Of a stretch of 64,000 bases of DNA, positions 12,153 to 23,973 are shown one piece after another. Below the pieces are notes generated by a model. That model ran no database searches. It saw nothing but the letters and a program-made list of their open reading frames with translations, and was not told the DNA's origin. The DNA is from Rostrohypoxylon terebratum (lineage: Eukaryota > Ascomycota > Sordariomycetes > Xylariales > Hypoxylaceae): positions 248,001 to 312,000 of the forward strand of contig MU385875.1 of the NCBI GenBank assembly GCA_022497145.1, given 5' to 3'. Every line of letters starts with the position of its first letter. Within the stretch, counting starts at the first letter, position 1. The translations under genes and the position numbers were made by a program.

Positions 12153-15100
12153 TGGCATGCTGCGAGCTTAAAGATAGGTATCCAGTATCTAGTCGTCAAA
12201 GTTGCGAGAGGAGACTATGGTTCGACCGGGTTATAATCAAAGGCATCCCCTAGGTTTTGATATTTCCGTATCCACTCGTCAACTACCTTCCATCTCCTAC
12301 CTTCTACCTACATATATATCAGCGCGGCATTCGAGAGCCTCTGCTGCATGCACGATTGGATGCCGATGCAGACCATGCCTGCCGTATCCATTAGAAACCC
12401 CGTCAAGCCTTGTGAGATGCGAATACACGGCACGAACTCCACATCAAGGCAGGGCAGAGCATGGCTCTGTACCATTATCAACGTCCTCTCTAAACCTGCG
12501 TTCGCCTCTGTCACGCCAGGACCTGGGAACGCACGGTAGTGGCTAATCGTTGTCCTACGCAGCGAAAGCAGGTCGTTACACCTGCTTCATGGGGTAGCAT
12601 GTACGATTCATCTACGGGACCATAGGGGATCTGCATTGTTTCCAGTAATAACCAACATGTACACATTACCTCCGTACCTGACTGCATGCGACCTACTTAC
12701 GACATGGAGATGTTGAGATATGGCCTAAAGTTGGTAATGTCACCTTCTAGAATCCTACAATAGGCTAAGGAAAAGAAACCTCGTGGGAAAGTTACGGTTT
12801 TAGTGTTTCATGACGAGGACTCAGGACATACTAATTCCCTCGACCTCTATATCCCTGAACCCGAACTGAACCTGCAATCCCGAGGCGAGGTTCCTCTGCT
12901 AAACTCATTTGTCGGCGGGGTAATAATAGCGAGCAAGCTGGACTGAGTTGATATTGTGGTGAATATTTCTTCATCACACTACCATTTGGGTACAGTATCT
13001 TGAGCATTGACAATGATGACCAAAACCAAGAAGAAAAAGAGCCCTGAGCACGAACGGAAACCTACCTACCTACCTACATACATGTCCATACATACATACA
13101 TACTTGCATATAAAGTTACTCTACGTTGCCATGGGATGTCTAAGACGGGAGCCCGGGCTCGTCGAGGTGGGACTTGCAGGATACTAAGAAGACGCCGCAC
13201 TTCTCTGCAGCACTTACGTATCCCAATGCAAGATTCCGCGATATCTTAGCAACATCCGCCTGTACAGAGTACCTAGTAGCAGCCATTAAGCTATATTCAT
13301 GCATACATGGTATGCCATCTTCATATACATAACCTAAAAATTCAGACCAGAAATCGCCAAGCCCGTCTCTTGCATGCTCACCCTTGGAACAGTCCGCCTA
13401 TTATGTCCAGGTACGTAGACGCCATGTAGCTTAGCTATCATCGCCCCCCACCATAGTAACATATTCCTCGAGTACGACTGTATAATTTCCAGATTCAAAG
13501 AACAGGACTACGGGACTATGTACGCTGTACATCCGTTCCAGCACGGCACAGCACACCCGGCTAAAGATGTTATCTGGTACTTGGTTAGGCCCCAGGGACG
13601 TCCAAGGTCCAAGGTAGTAGTGTAGTTCGCCAACCCGCCGTAGCGACGATCCCTCAGTCGGATCTCGAAGCATCCGTTTCTGCTGTAATAGCGGCAAGCT
13701 CCGCCCAGTTAGCGCTGAGAGGAAAAGGTTTTAACAAGGATAGGTCTTCAACTGTCAGAACCTTATGGTAAAACATCTGCGCACTATGTATGTAAATGTA
13801 GGTGTATGTAAGGTATCGCGGTTGTGTTACGTCCATGGGTAAGTCTTTTTGGTAATACCGAGACTAGTACTATGTAGAAATGCTCAATGCTCATGAAATC
13901 TAAATCTGAATGTCCAGTGGGGAAAGAGGCTAGCAAGCTAGTAACAGGTAGAGTCAGATGAACGTTGAAAGTAACAAATAGCAAAAGCCTGTGGCAGGTA
14001 TTGGGCCGAGTTAGCCAATCACGGCACGAGGTCGTGATCCTGTCGATGAAGGGATGGCTTGACAGCGTGGCCCGGTAAGCAACTTATTTAGTCTCGTCCC
14101 TTTCGTGGCCTGAGCTTACTGGCTGAACGACCAATGGCTCAGACGGTCGAGGGAATGCTGGCAGATCTGAAGCTAGCCTTAGATTGATTCGCGGTCAGCC
14201 ACATGGTCGAGATGTCCAAGGAAGCGATCGCCTCGTCTAATTTCCAGGGTCTTGATTCAGTCAACGAATCTCATCGCAGCCAGGTTAATGTACAAGAGGA
14301 CGAAACGAGGGAACGTACGATATATTTGCATCTACGTAGTATCATCTACCAAAATGTCCGTTCTTCGCACTAATTAACAAAATACTCCGTGATAATAAGA
14401 CGATCTTGTAAGCTTTCTACATAGATCCTATGTACGCAGTACTAGATCAGTACTAGATGATACTAAATACAGATACCAACACCTCGAGCTGCTCATCAAG
14501 CTAAGCAATCATACTGGCATAATCGTCAAGCAATCTGCACGTACTCCCGTGCACTGGTGGATCGACGCAGGGCGACGGAAGCCAAAACCCACGACGTTGG
14601 TTAGGTATTCCAGGGGAGATCATCTCGGTCTTCAAGACGGTGCTCAGGTGGGCTTGCTTCAAATCTGTATCTGTAAGCAACTCGTCTGGGGGATCACCAT
14701 ACCTGCGAGGCTCCGGTGAGGTGCATGATTCCATGCAGATTTGTATTATTTTCGATCCTCTACATCTATTTTCCCCCTCACATCCTCTGCGCATCTAAAG
14801 GCACATGGATCTCGTGCTATCGTTACTGTCGGGTTGAAACCCAACAGAGTGGCTTACTGTGGATACGTAGCAAGGTGACGGCATGCTGTGGAAGAGAGCC
14901 TCAAGCTCACTGTAATGCTGTGCCATGATCATGCCATGCATGGCATTCCGTCCCGTTCTCAATATTAGCAAGCTTACCTAGGACCTAGGTATATTAGAAC
15001 GATATCAACGACCATTTAAATCTGCGCAAGAACAGCTTTTTTTTTCACGACACGTCTTCGCCTTGCTAGTACACGATAAGCTGTTCAAATTCGAGGCGCG

Positions 15101-17642
15101 TGAGAGGAACATCAGGATAGCCAACGACTAGTAGACAAAAATTAACGAGTTGATCCTGTTTTCACATGTAATCGATCGAGATGTTTAAGAGTTCCTCCTT
15201 CTCGTATCTCTAGCCTTAAGACTAGAGATCTCGTCTTGGCATTTCGCACTCCGGACCGGGCATGGCATAACATGGCATAAGCGTCCATGGATAGACTTAG
15301 GACTAGACCTACTAATATGTACTATGTATGTAGGTACATACCTAATTCATCCTGTTCATCGTGGCCAATGTCTCTCGAACGCGGTAAATCCGTGTGGCTG
15401 ATCCAGCATGGCCAACTCGATAATACGTACCGGGATACCAGAACGTCCGGATTCGCAAGGTCGGCTCATGCTGGAGCCGAACTGCAAAAAAGTAAGGTAC
15501 ATGAGAACATTTGAGGAGCTATAAGTTGCCTAATTAGGTTCAGGATCTCGCTTACACTCGTCATTGTCAGTTCCTCCATCCCTTCATTCGCTTATACGGA
15601 GTACGAAGGACGCGTCACGGCAATTCAATTCGTAAAAGATGAACCCAAAATCTGACGTCGAATCACCTTGCTATCGACAGCCCTTTACTCGTTTCCCCGT
15701 CGTCTCGTGCCACGCCAGGATATCCAGAATTATTACGGATATAATACATGTGTAAACCACGCTTCTACCGTCGTAAGGGCCGTCGTTAGAAAAGGCTCGT
15801 GGGAATCTCGTAAGATGACAGGGGCACCCGTCAAATTGGCTTAAGCACTTGCATGACCCAGAAAGCAGTCTAACGCACAGCGGGCAGCGGCTATGCAAAT
15901 CTCACATCTGTAATGTATCCAATCAAGCACATATTACCCCATATTGTCGCTGGAGTGACCCCCAAACTTCCCATCATCTGTAAAATGCGAAGAATTTTAG
16001 GGTGATGTGAGCTAGCCTTTCTTGGTTCTTCTCATGGTACGAAGATGTCTCACCGGGCTGTTGCCGTCTGCTGCTTTAGTATCTGATTATAATTATCGAT
16101 TATATCTACCTAGGTATTATGATTTGCATCACCGTGGCCACCACAACCACGGCCCCGATCTCCATCGGTACAGTTCACAAGCTATATGTAGCTACCAGAC
16201 GATGGTCGTCCCGGAGGCGTGGAAATCGGCCGTCTAGGCAGTTCCAATGCCTCGACCCTGTCACAACTAGCAGGGCGTGTTTCCTCCAAGCAAACATCCG
16301 TATTAGCTTAGAGGTGGAGCACGTGAATTATTAACATGTCATCCCGTCATCCCAATCGCGAGCAGGAAGGCTAGGAGATTGGCTGAAGGAACTTCCAAGG
16401 TCTCGTCGGTGCTATCGGCATTGGAGTTTCGCCGTTATCTACCTAATAATCCTAATAATCAACCTAATAGTTGCTAAAAGAGTTTCCACCTCGTCACATC
16501 CAGAGGGGGTATTCTAGGTCCTAGGATCAGTTCTACATATTAGTTTGGTGTTTCGCAAGCCCCTTTTGCGACCCTCCCATGGTGTTGACCCAGATCTCCC
16601 CACCGTCTTTTCCATTGCGACCAATCAAGCTCGTCCACGTCGACCAAGGCACCACCATTAGATTTCGCTGTGAGGGGAAGCGAAGAATCTTTAGAGCGAC
16701 AGACTAGACTAAACAAGCACCAGTAGAGTGGCCGAAGCTATTGAAGAGTTCTTTAGTGATCACCGAGCCGAACGAAAGCCTCCCGGTTTTGTCCATGAGC
16801 TCCGACCAGTCGGAAAATTCGGCGGCAGCCCTCTGTAAGATTGTGTCCGGTGGCCCTTCACAAAATTTAATCCTATGCTGTAGGTTGAAGCTTGCATAGC
16901 TCTGCTACATAGTATGTGGTTTGCGGGCTGGTTGGATTTACCGGGTAATTGGCCACACACAAATCTATAAGTCATTCTCGAGGAGCTACCCGTTCGCTAC
17001 CGGTGTAAGAAGGCGTTCGTGTTCCCATCGCCGCCATAGCGAGCCAGTGTGGCTTGCCTAAGATTGGTAAGTCGAAGAGAACCACAGGCTCAACAGGAGT
17101 GGGCACAAAGCTGAAAGGTCGGGGTGTCAAGCTATGGCATCGAGATGTCTTCGAGCTTACGAGCTTTTTTTTCCACACAAGAGAAGCCCAATCGCTATAA
17201 CGTGTTTTCTAAGCCGACTATTTGCTGGCCCAATGGGATATTAGAACGTGTTTAGACTAAACTACATAGTTCCAACACACTCTTCTCGAATCTTTTCAAT
17301 AATGGTCATAGTTTATAATAGAACTGCTAGTAATCCCCATAGAGCTCACTTTGATAACGCCGCCCTACATGCTATAGGTAGGTACCTACATATTTCCACC
17401 TATTTCTCTTTTACGGAGCGTCCAATACCCATTGAGTTAGCACAAGATGGTAAACTCTTCTGTAGAGTCAGCAAAACATAATTAAGCTGCCAAAAACTTG
17501 GAACTTACGACAGTAGCTTACAGCTTTATCTGTTCTACATTAACAGTTTCGAACAATATAACAAATATTGCTGATATAAAACATTAATTGTTAACGCGTG
17601 TAGTACGTCTAATGCTACTTAGGTAATTAATAGCCACACCGT

Positions 17643-18284
17643 ATGAAGAAATATTCAAGCACCCGACAAAACGATAGGCCAAGCTTCTTTCTACTTCTAG
17701 TTACTACCGCTGTCCCCTCACCGCTCTTTCGCCAGGAAGTCCATGTCCATGTCCAGATCTTAACCAAACACCCCTCTCTTTCTCTTGACCTCCACCACTC
17801 TCACTTCGCATCCTTGTCGCCGCAAATCCTTGCCGATGCTCCATCGCGCTTGTCCGATGATCGCCGGTTATTGGTTTCGCCATTTTCTTGCCCTCTTGGA
17901 ACTTTGGATACACAGGGTCTTTTCTTATTCATTGCCATTATCCAACTGGTGGTCCGTTCTGTTCTACTACTATGTACGCAGTTGAGACTTCAATGCCATG
18001 CCATGTCATGGCTTTCACGTGGCGGTGGCTGGTCTGAAGCAAATAGTAGTCTCGAATCTCCTCTTCTCGAGGTGGTCTCGGCTTCTGCGAATCTTGACCG
18101 GTGTGATCTGATTGGGATGCCGGTCCACAAGGTTTCCGAAGCAGCTCGTCGGTCTGCCGGTTTAGACCTAGAAACATTTCTTCAACCTACCTTTCTCGTC
18201 CCTACTCACAAGCATTTCCTTGATGACAGATGCACAGAGCGGTCACAAGAGCAACCGGACCAAGAACTCGAATTATCTAGTTAA
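17643..18284 (+). other. Uncertain 213-codon open frame in the gene-poor domain
   Basis: The longest open frame between 8.4 and 22.2 kb, starting at a true ATG and ending in TAA. The strand is pyrimidine-rich, which lowers stop-codon frequency, and the translation (Leu/Ser/His/Arg-rich, with a hydrophobic stretch around LFLFIAIIQLVVRSVLLL) matches no family I recognise. No intron signals or neighbouring exons are evident. It may be chance or part of a non-coding transcript. Confidence 0.15.
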
Positions 18285-20494
18285 CAATGCCTTGTTACGC
18301 GTGTAGCACAAGCCGTCGTACTGTACATTGTATAATACAATACTTTGTGTAGAGTGGACAATGGACACAGTGGTTTTGGCGGACCCCCATACCCCATTGC
18401 CCCAGCCCTGCGTGGTCCTCTTTCTCGCATGGCTATCGACTTGCAGCGCGGTTATGTAGCAATTACGGAATGGTTGATCTCCGCAAGAAATATCTAAGTT
18501 TATCTGTAACCTGCCTATCCCTTGACTAGGTAAACTGCTTAGCTTAACAATTACCAGAATGTGATCGCCGGCAAGGATTTAGACGGATTCGCATGTATGT
18601 ACCGCTGTTCTCGTTCAATCGTCGAGCCTGGACTCTTTTAGAGATTCGAGATAATATGTACGAGCAATACATATAATATATATACCTAGTACTTGTGAAA
18701 AATCACATATCTTTATCTCGTAAGGGGGCCACCGTTGATCTGAAAATCAATCTTACATCGTGCATGCACCGTGGGCCACACCCTGTACTATAATCCTACC
18801 TATTAAAAAGTTAAGGGTCACCTCAGACTACTTGCGATGTCGTGGACGCTTACATAGTACATAAATGATAAGTATTGTTATGTATGTAGCATTATGTATT
18901 CTCTAGTACGTACATACATACTTATGTGCGGCGCGGCATCGTACTACTACAGCACATAACCGCACTCACATATCTAGCGGGAAAACCGAACAGGGGATGG
19001 AGACAAGCAGTTGCTGCCGCTATTGCTGACGATGCTTATCCTCCACTACTTCTTCTTTCCAGAAGATCATGTCGGCAGCGAAACATGAGAATGAGGTGCG
19101 GATCATAGCCGAGGAATTTCAAAAAGCCACACTCTCGACCCATACAGCCATACTACACACGTACGTAAGTGCAAGGGACAATGATCATCGTATGGGCGGG
19201 AAGGTCCTCTTTAGTTCTGACCCGTGTCCGTCAGCCATTTGAGCTTGTTCTTCCCACGGCCTTCTCTTTTCGTAAGATGAGAATGATTCAAGCTGGAACG
19301 GGTCAAATAGCTAGGAACCTCTTTTTGCGCTCTCCGACCCCCCCTTTTCCAAGTTACAACTTTCCAACCACCCCACGTAATAAGCAAGCAACAAAGAGAG
19401 TCAAGCAAGCAGGTGCATTGAGGAGCACCCGCCTCCGCTGCCGCAGTACAGGCAGTGCCAACCAAGCAGGGAGCAGAAGCAAGTATGATCCGCATATGTA
19501 GCCCAGTGACAATCTTCTTGATGCCTGTCCTGTATACCCTCCCTTCGTAAGTACGTGTGCCCTATTTGCCCTATTTATGATTATTTTAAGGGCTGGCCTC
19601 GACTCGATACTAGGTATTTAAGTACTAACCCAGCCTATCCATGTCGCATCGAAATTGTGCCACTCCATTGTTGTGGAGAGCGTCAACCCCCACCAGTATA
19701 CTGTTCTCGTCTGAGGGGATTTTTTTTTTTTTTACACCGATACGTCCCTCCCTTAGCAGCCCAAGTGTCCCGTAATGAAACTCACGATGGAGTGAAATGT
19801 CAGTAAGGCGATCGGTAATATTTGCAAAAGCAGATAGAAATCTTAGATCTGGTGTTCCCGGTTTGTCTGCGGATCACCGTTGCGGTGGTTGGGATTACCA
19901 AAAAATACCTATCTAATCTAACGAAATCCAGGGTCTAACAAAAGTCAAGGGTGAATGGATGATGATTACTGTATGAAAGTGAATCAGCGCTTTTATCTTG
20001 AGGGGCAACGATTAACTCCGGATTGTAGCGCAGCCGGGCTCGGCCTGAGATCAGGCAAGCCCATCTTCTCGAGCAATTCCAAGCAGAGCGACCTTATATC
20101 GGGTCTTGACCCGCCAATCACCGGAAACACAAGTCAATTTCTCTCAAACACTCCACATATCGATCACGTCCCAACAGGAAGGCCATTGCAACGTAGTCGG
20201 AGAAGCAGGTAGCGGGAGCTCAAGCTTGCACGTCGAGGGCAGCGAAATGGGTGGCAATTGTCCATGCCGGTAAAACATAAAAACGCTGCGGCTGCACAGG
20301 AGAGAGGAGGCACGGGTCGGGAATGCAACCCGACTCGATAATATTGAATCATGGCACCCCATCCATTGCGACCCTAGAGTGGGTAAGCAACACAGCATAG
20401 CAAATACATACTGGACAAGAACGACAGCGGTCCCAATCGCCAGGCTGCATGAACGCCTGACATGGGGTCTAGCATGCGCCGCGAGGCCTACCTA

Positions 20495-21262
20495 GATGTA
20501 TATGTATATACGTACATACGTACATACACACACACGTACATATGTATATACGTACATAAATCCGAGGCCTAGATTTGCATCCAGGTACTGTGTGCGTTCC
20601 CGGCTCCTAGAGGATCGTAGCCTCGATCCCAAGCCAGTAAGCAAATAATGAACTGCTATCCAGAGCTCAAGATTCGGTATTTGCAAGGTACGTATATTAT
20701 TCACGCAGACAGGCAGACAGGCAGACAGGTACATGTATCCTTGGTATGGGAAGCAAGGAAGAAGCTCCCGTCTGTAGGCTAGCCGTTGTGCAGATGACAA
20801 TCGGGGTGTATCATCAGCCTCCGATGACATGATAAAAATGTGAGCTGTCAGCATCTAAGAACGTTAGTATCGAGCAGTTGAGTTGGTCCGTGGCATAGTC
20901 CCCTGGTCCAATGATGCGCATCGAGTAGACTACAAATAACCTGGCCTGTTAGGGTCCAGATATATATATGTATGTGTGTGTGTGTGTGTGCGTACATCGT
21001 ACCTCAGCTTCAGCTTTTCCCCAAGACTACAACACATGCTAGGTAGCGAGGGGGAAGAGGGTTGCATAAGAAACGATGACGGGAGATGTGGCGGGCAGCT
21101 TGCATGAATGTGCGGGGGATAGAAAATCGAACCGGGACCGATTCCATAGCGAGTCTTTTCTTTCTTTCTTTCTTTCTTTCTTTCTCTGCTCTCTTCGATA
21201 TAGCAGTATGGATATTTGTCGCATCTTCGTCAGGCCAGACAGCCAGACAGCCAGACAAGGTC
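20495..21262. repeat. Cluster of microsatellites
   Basis: In order: alternating TACG/TATA/CA tracts (about 20495..20565), a CAGACAGG tandem (20706..20729), (TA)n(TG)n (about 20960..20990), (TTTC)n (about 21154..21186) and a CAGACAGC tandem (about 21236..21258). Simple-sequence DNA; no gene is associated. Confidence 0.85.
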
Positions 21263-22261
21263 TAGGTAGTCAAGGCTAAGCCCAGTTTCTGGTGTGGCAT
21301 CCAACCAAGCGAATTGCCGACCTCGTGACTTTGAATCCTTCAATTCGAATCTGACAATTTCCATCCTGCTAATAAATCCATTCATCCCTACTCCCTAGTG
21401 TAGGTCCCTACGATTGCTACTGCAACCCGCGCTGGGCGCCAAACCAGCCTGGCTCGGACCTTTGGTTTTGAAACGCGCGCACCCGATTGGTTTATTGGGC
21501 GCCACCATCAGATGTCGTGATATGATGTCCACTGGATGTCCCAGTCGGCGGACGAATCTCGTAGCCTTTTCTGTGAGATATCGTAACGCGGGCTTGGCTT
21601 ACTTAGATTCTCTTTTTTTAGTTGTAGAGTTGCATTAGTTGTGAAGACGAGAAAATGGGAATTAGGAATGGGAATGGAGGAATCAGGGAGAGAAATTAAG
21701 ATTACTAAGTAAACTTGTACCTACTATGTACATTGTACAATACCTACTTATTTATCTATCGGGATTTTAGGTCCACGGGTGGGTTCCAAGTTACTTCAAT
21801 TCAGTGCATTAAAGGCTCACTTAATTTGTTTATGCGAATACTTATGTACAATACACAATGTGCACTCACCGTGGATCTAAGGTATGTACCTATTCTCCTA
21901 CATAAAAGGCACTATGTACTCTGTATACTTCGTAGTAAGGTCGACTCAGTTTAGGTTGTACATAAATGGAGCATCACGTGTTACTTGCCGGCATGTCTTC
22001 TGCTGTGTTGCCCAGTAGCTTTAGTAGCTCAGTTTTGGGTTTCCGTTAGCGTCAAGTTGAACTATGGACTACCGTACTAATAGCTTTAGGGTGAGAGTGG
22101 GTGAATGTCTCATACAAAGGAAACAACAACAGAAGTCACTGTGCGAGGGTGAGCAAATAATAACATTTTCCTCGTCTTCACAATGACGTAGTAATCACGC
22201 ATTTCCAACTCTCGACTTCTTTCTTTTTTCACTTTCGTGTCACCAATTCTCTTCCTTTACC

Positions 22262-23122
22262 ATGCCACCTCCTTCGATATCAAACACATCAAAACAAGCC
22301 GTGACCAAAGCCGCGGACCCTCGATACGGGCAGTCATTCGATCCCTGGAATTCGTCAGCTACTGGTCATCAGCGCGCCGATAATCACCTAGGGAGAAGTA
22401 CAGGATGGCGCCAATCACGAAACCTGAAGCTTACGAGCCAATTCAAGGGGGGAGCTGGTGGTGGGCAACGAGTATCGGATACAGTCGGCGCCGGCTCGAA
22501 AGACTGGGATCCTAAGTTGAAGGCCCTCGTTCCGCCTGAATTACGCGCACGCGCCAAAGTGTCTGTCGCAGATATGCTGGTGAAGCCGGGAATTATGGGG
22601 ATGGACGCGTCGATGTTAGAGAGCGCGAGTCCTCGAGAAGACGATGAAAATCGGGTAGATTTGACCGCTGAAGAAAGGCTTATGAAACGGCGGAAAGACG
22701 AAGACGATGCACGAGAGGCTGAAAAAACTAATTCTAGAGCACGAATATTCGACGGTGTCGTAGTCTATATCAATGGTAGCACACACCCAGTGATATCAGA
22801 TCATAAGCTCAAGCATGTGCTCGCGGAAAACGGCGCCCGAACTTCCATCAACTTGGGACGACGACAAGTCACTCACGTGATTCTAGGTCGATCAGGTGTC
22901 GGTGGAGGTTTGGCGGGAGGAAAATTACAAAAAGAAATCCAGAAAGTTGGCGGTTGTGGAGTGAAGTTTGTGGGCGCGGAATGGGTCATCGAAAGCATCA
23001 AAGCTGGTAAACGGCTTCCAGAGGCGAGATTCAGCAATGTTAAAATCGCGTCCAAAGGCCAACAGAGTGTTTATGGCTTATATTCCAAACCGAAGACTAT
23101 GGAAGAGTCGCCAACTAGCTAG
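22262..23122 (+). CDS. BRCT-domain protein
   Basis: Single exon of 286 aa, with a good start context (TTTACCATGCC). Residues 1-155 are low in complexity and charged, with a run of acidic/basic residues near 125-155. A single BRCT fold spans about residues 160-255: RARIFDGVVVYING at the first strand, HKLKHVLAENGA, VTHVILGR, then VKFVGAEWVIESIKAGKRLP, whose Trp (about 241) is the conserved family residue. BRCT domains bind phosphopeptides or other BRCTs in DNA-damage and replication proteins. The C-terminal QQSVYGLY resembles a degenerate PCNA-interacting box (inference). Nuclear DNA-repair scaffold is the likely role; no specific orthologue is claimed. Confidence 0.85.
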   Translation: MPPPSISNTSKQAVTKAADPRYGQSFDPWNSSATGHQRADNHLGRSTGWRQSRNLKLTSQFKGGAGGGQRVSDTVGAGSKDWDPKLKALVPPELRARAKVSVADMLVKPGIMGMDASMLESASPREDDENRVDLTAEERLMKRRKDEDDAREAEKTNSRARIFDGVVVYINGSTHPVISDHKLKHVLAENGARTSINLGRRQVTHVILGRSGVGGGLAGGKLQKEIQKVGGCGVKFVGAEWVIESIKAGKRLPEARFSNVKIASKGQQSVYGLYSKPKTMEESPTS

Positions 23123-23973
23123 TAAATAGGTCTAGCGCCATCTAGATTGGGAGTTCATGGTGAACGGGTTGCATTTAGGGTTCGCGGCATTGCATTATAA
23201 AACACATGCGGGTGGGTGGTTACTTTGCATGATACATAGGCATGAAGCATGAATTGCATAGATGGTCGGTACGGATGCGCCACAAGGCGTTTTTAGTTCG
23301 CGTACATCGTTCGTTGAATTGGCAAACCATTACTTTTCTTCAGTTTAGTATACATAACTCATGACGCAGTGTGTCTTGCATGTCAGGATATCATTAATAT
23401 AGACAACCCAAATTAAGACGTTCTAGGTACTATGTAATATTAGGTACCTAATGCATTTGTCCGAATGGCATCCAACGGTTTGGGTTTGTGCTATAGTTAA
23501 TATCATTGAGCGTGATCGTGATCGTCTTAGCATTGGAAGACAGATATGACATCATCCAGCCCAATACATGCATATCCAGGTATAGCACTCGAGATTCGAG
23601 TTTTCTATGCAGTTAATAACAACTCGGTACGATGGGGCTGGCTAGGGCTTACCGAGGATGTCACCTAGGTATGCAAATATGCAGGTACTGCCAACAACAA
23701 TGGGGGTCCTCCCCGTCTTCCCCGCGGGGAAACCTTATTAATACCGGTCTTACTAACCTTAACGGGGGTCTCTCTTTCACCGCAGGTTGGAAGTCATCAA
23801 CTTAAGTCATCTTTCTCTCTCTTTTTTTTCTTAGAGAGAGATTTTAGGAATTCATATATCATGTGGATTAAACCCTTACATCAATGAGCGAGAAACAGTC
23901 GCCAAGCGATATCAGATACACGACTCTAGAATAAGGTAAGAAAGCGTGAAGATCATCGAGGCGATTTAGAACG
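23123..23973. other. Intergenic upstream of the acyl-CoA synthetase gene
   Basis: No coding frame. Contains TTAGGTACCTAA at 23440..23451 and the GC-box palindrome at 23718..23731, listed separately. Confidence 0.5.
23718..23731. promoter_or_regulatory. Paired CreA/Mig1-type sites (perfect palindrome)
   Basis: TTCCCCGCGGGGAA is a perfect palindrome carrying GCGGGG on each strand. GCGGGG fits the Mig1/CreA consensus SYGGGG/SYGGRG. It lies about 245 bp before the ATG of the acyl-CoA synthetase gene, where carbon catabolite repression would be expected. Binding is inferred. Confidence 0.4.

Larger units (their letters stand above)
8401..22261. other. Gene-poor domain between stuA and the divergent BRCT gene
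   Basis: About 13.9 kb without a gene I can support. It holds microsatellites, a poly(A) run near 11466..11484, many CCTAGG/GGTACC palindromes and a perfect ACGCGT-centred palindrome at 10031..10044. Open frames are mostly under 115 codons and compositionally unlike genes; the one exception, 17643..18284, is listed separately. Both flanking genes point outward, so the whole stretch is upstream of both. It could hold distal control elements or long non-coding RNAs. Confidence 0.6.

Noticed and set aside
12202..12546. 114-codon open frame in the gene-poor domain
   Set aside because: Arg/Ser/Pro-rich translation without motifs, with open frames of similar size on both strands.
20706..20729. Regular short repeats that could suggest a CRISPR array
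   Set aside because: They are direct microsatellites with no spacers, in a fungal nuclear genome.
21318..21360. TTCGAAT-like motif resembling a tRNA T-loop
   Set aside because: No matching acceptor stem, D-arm or anticodon arm could be folded around it.
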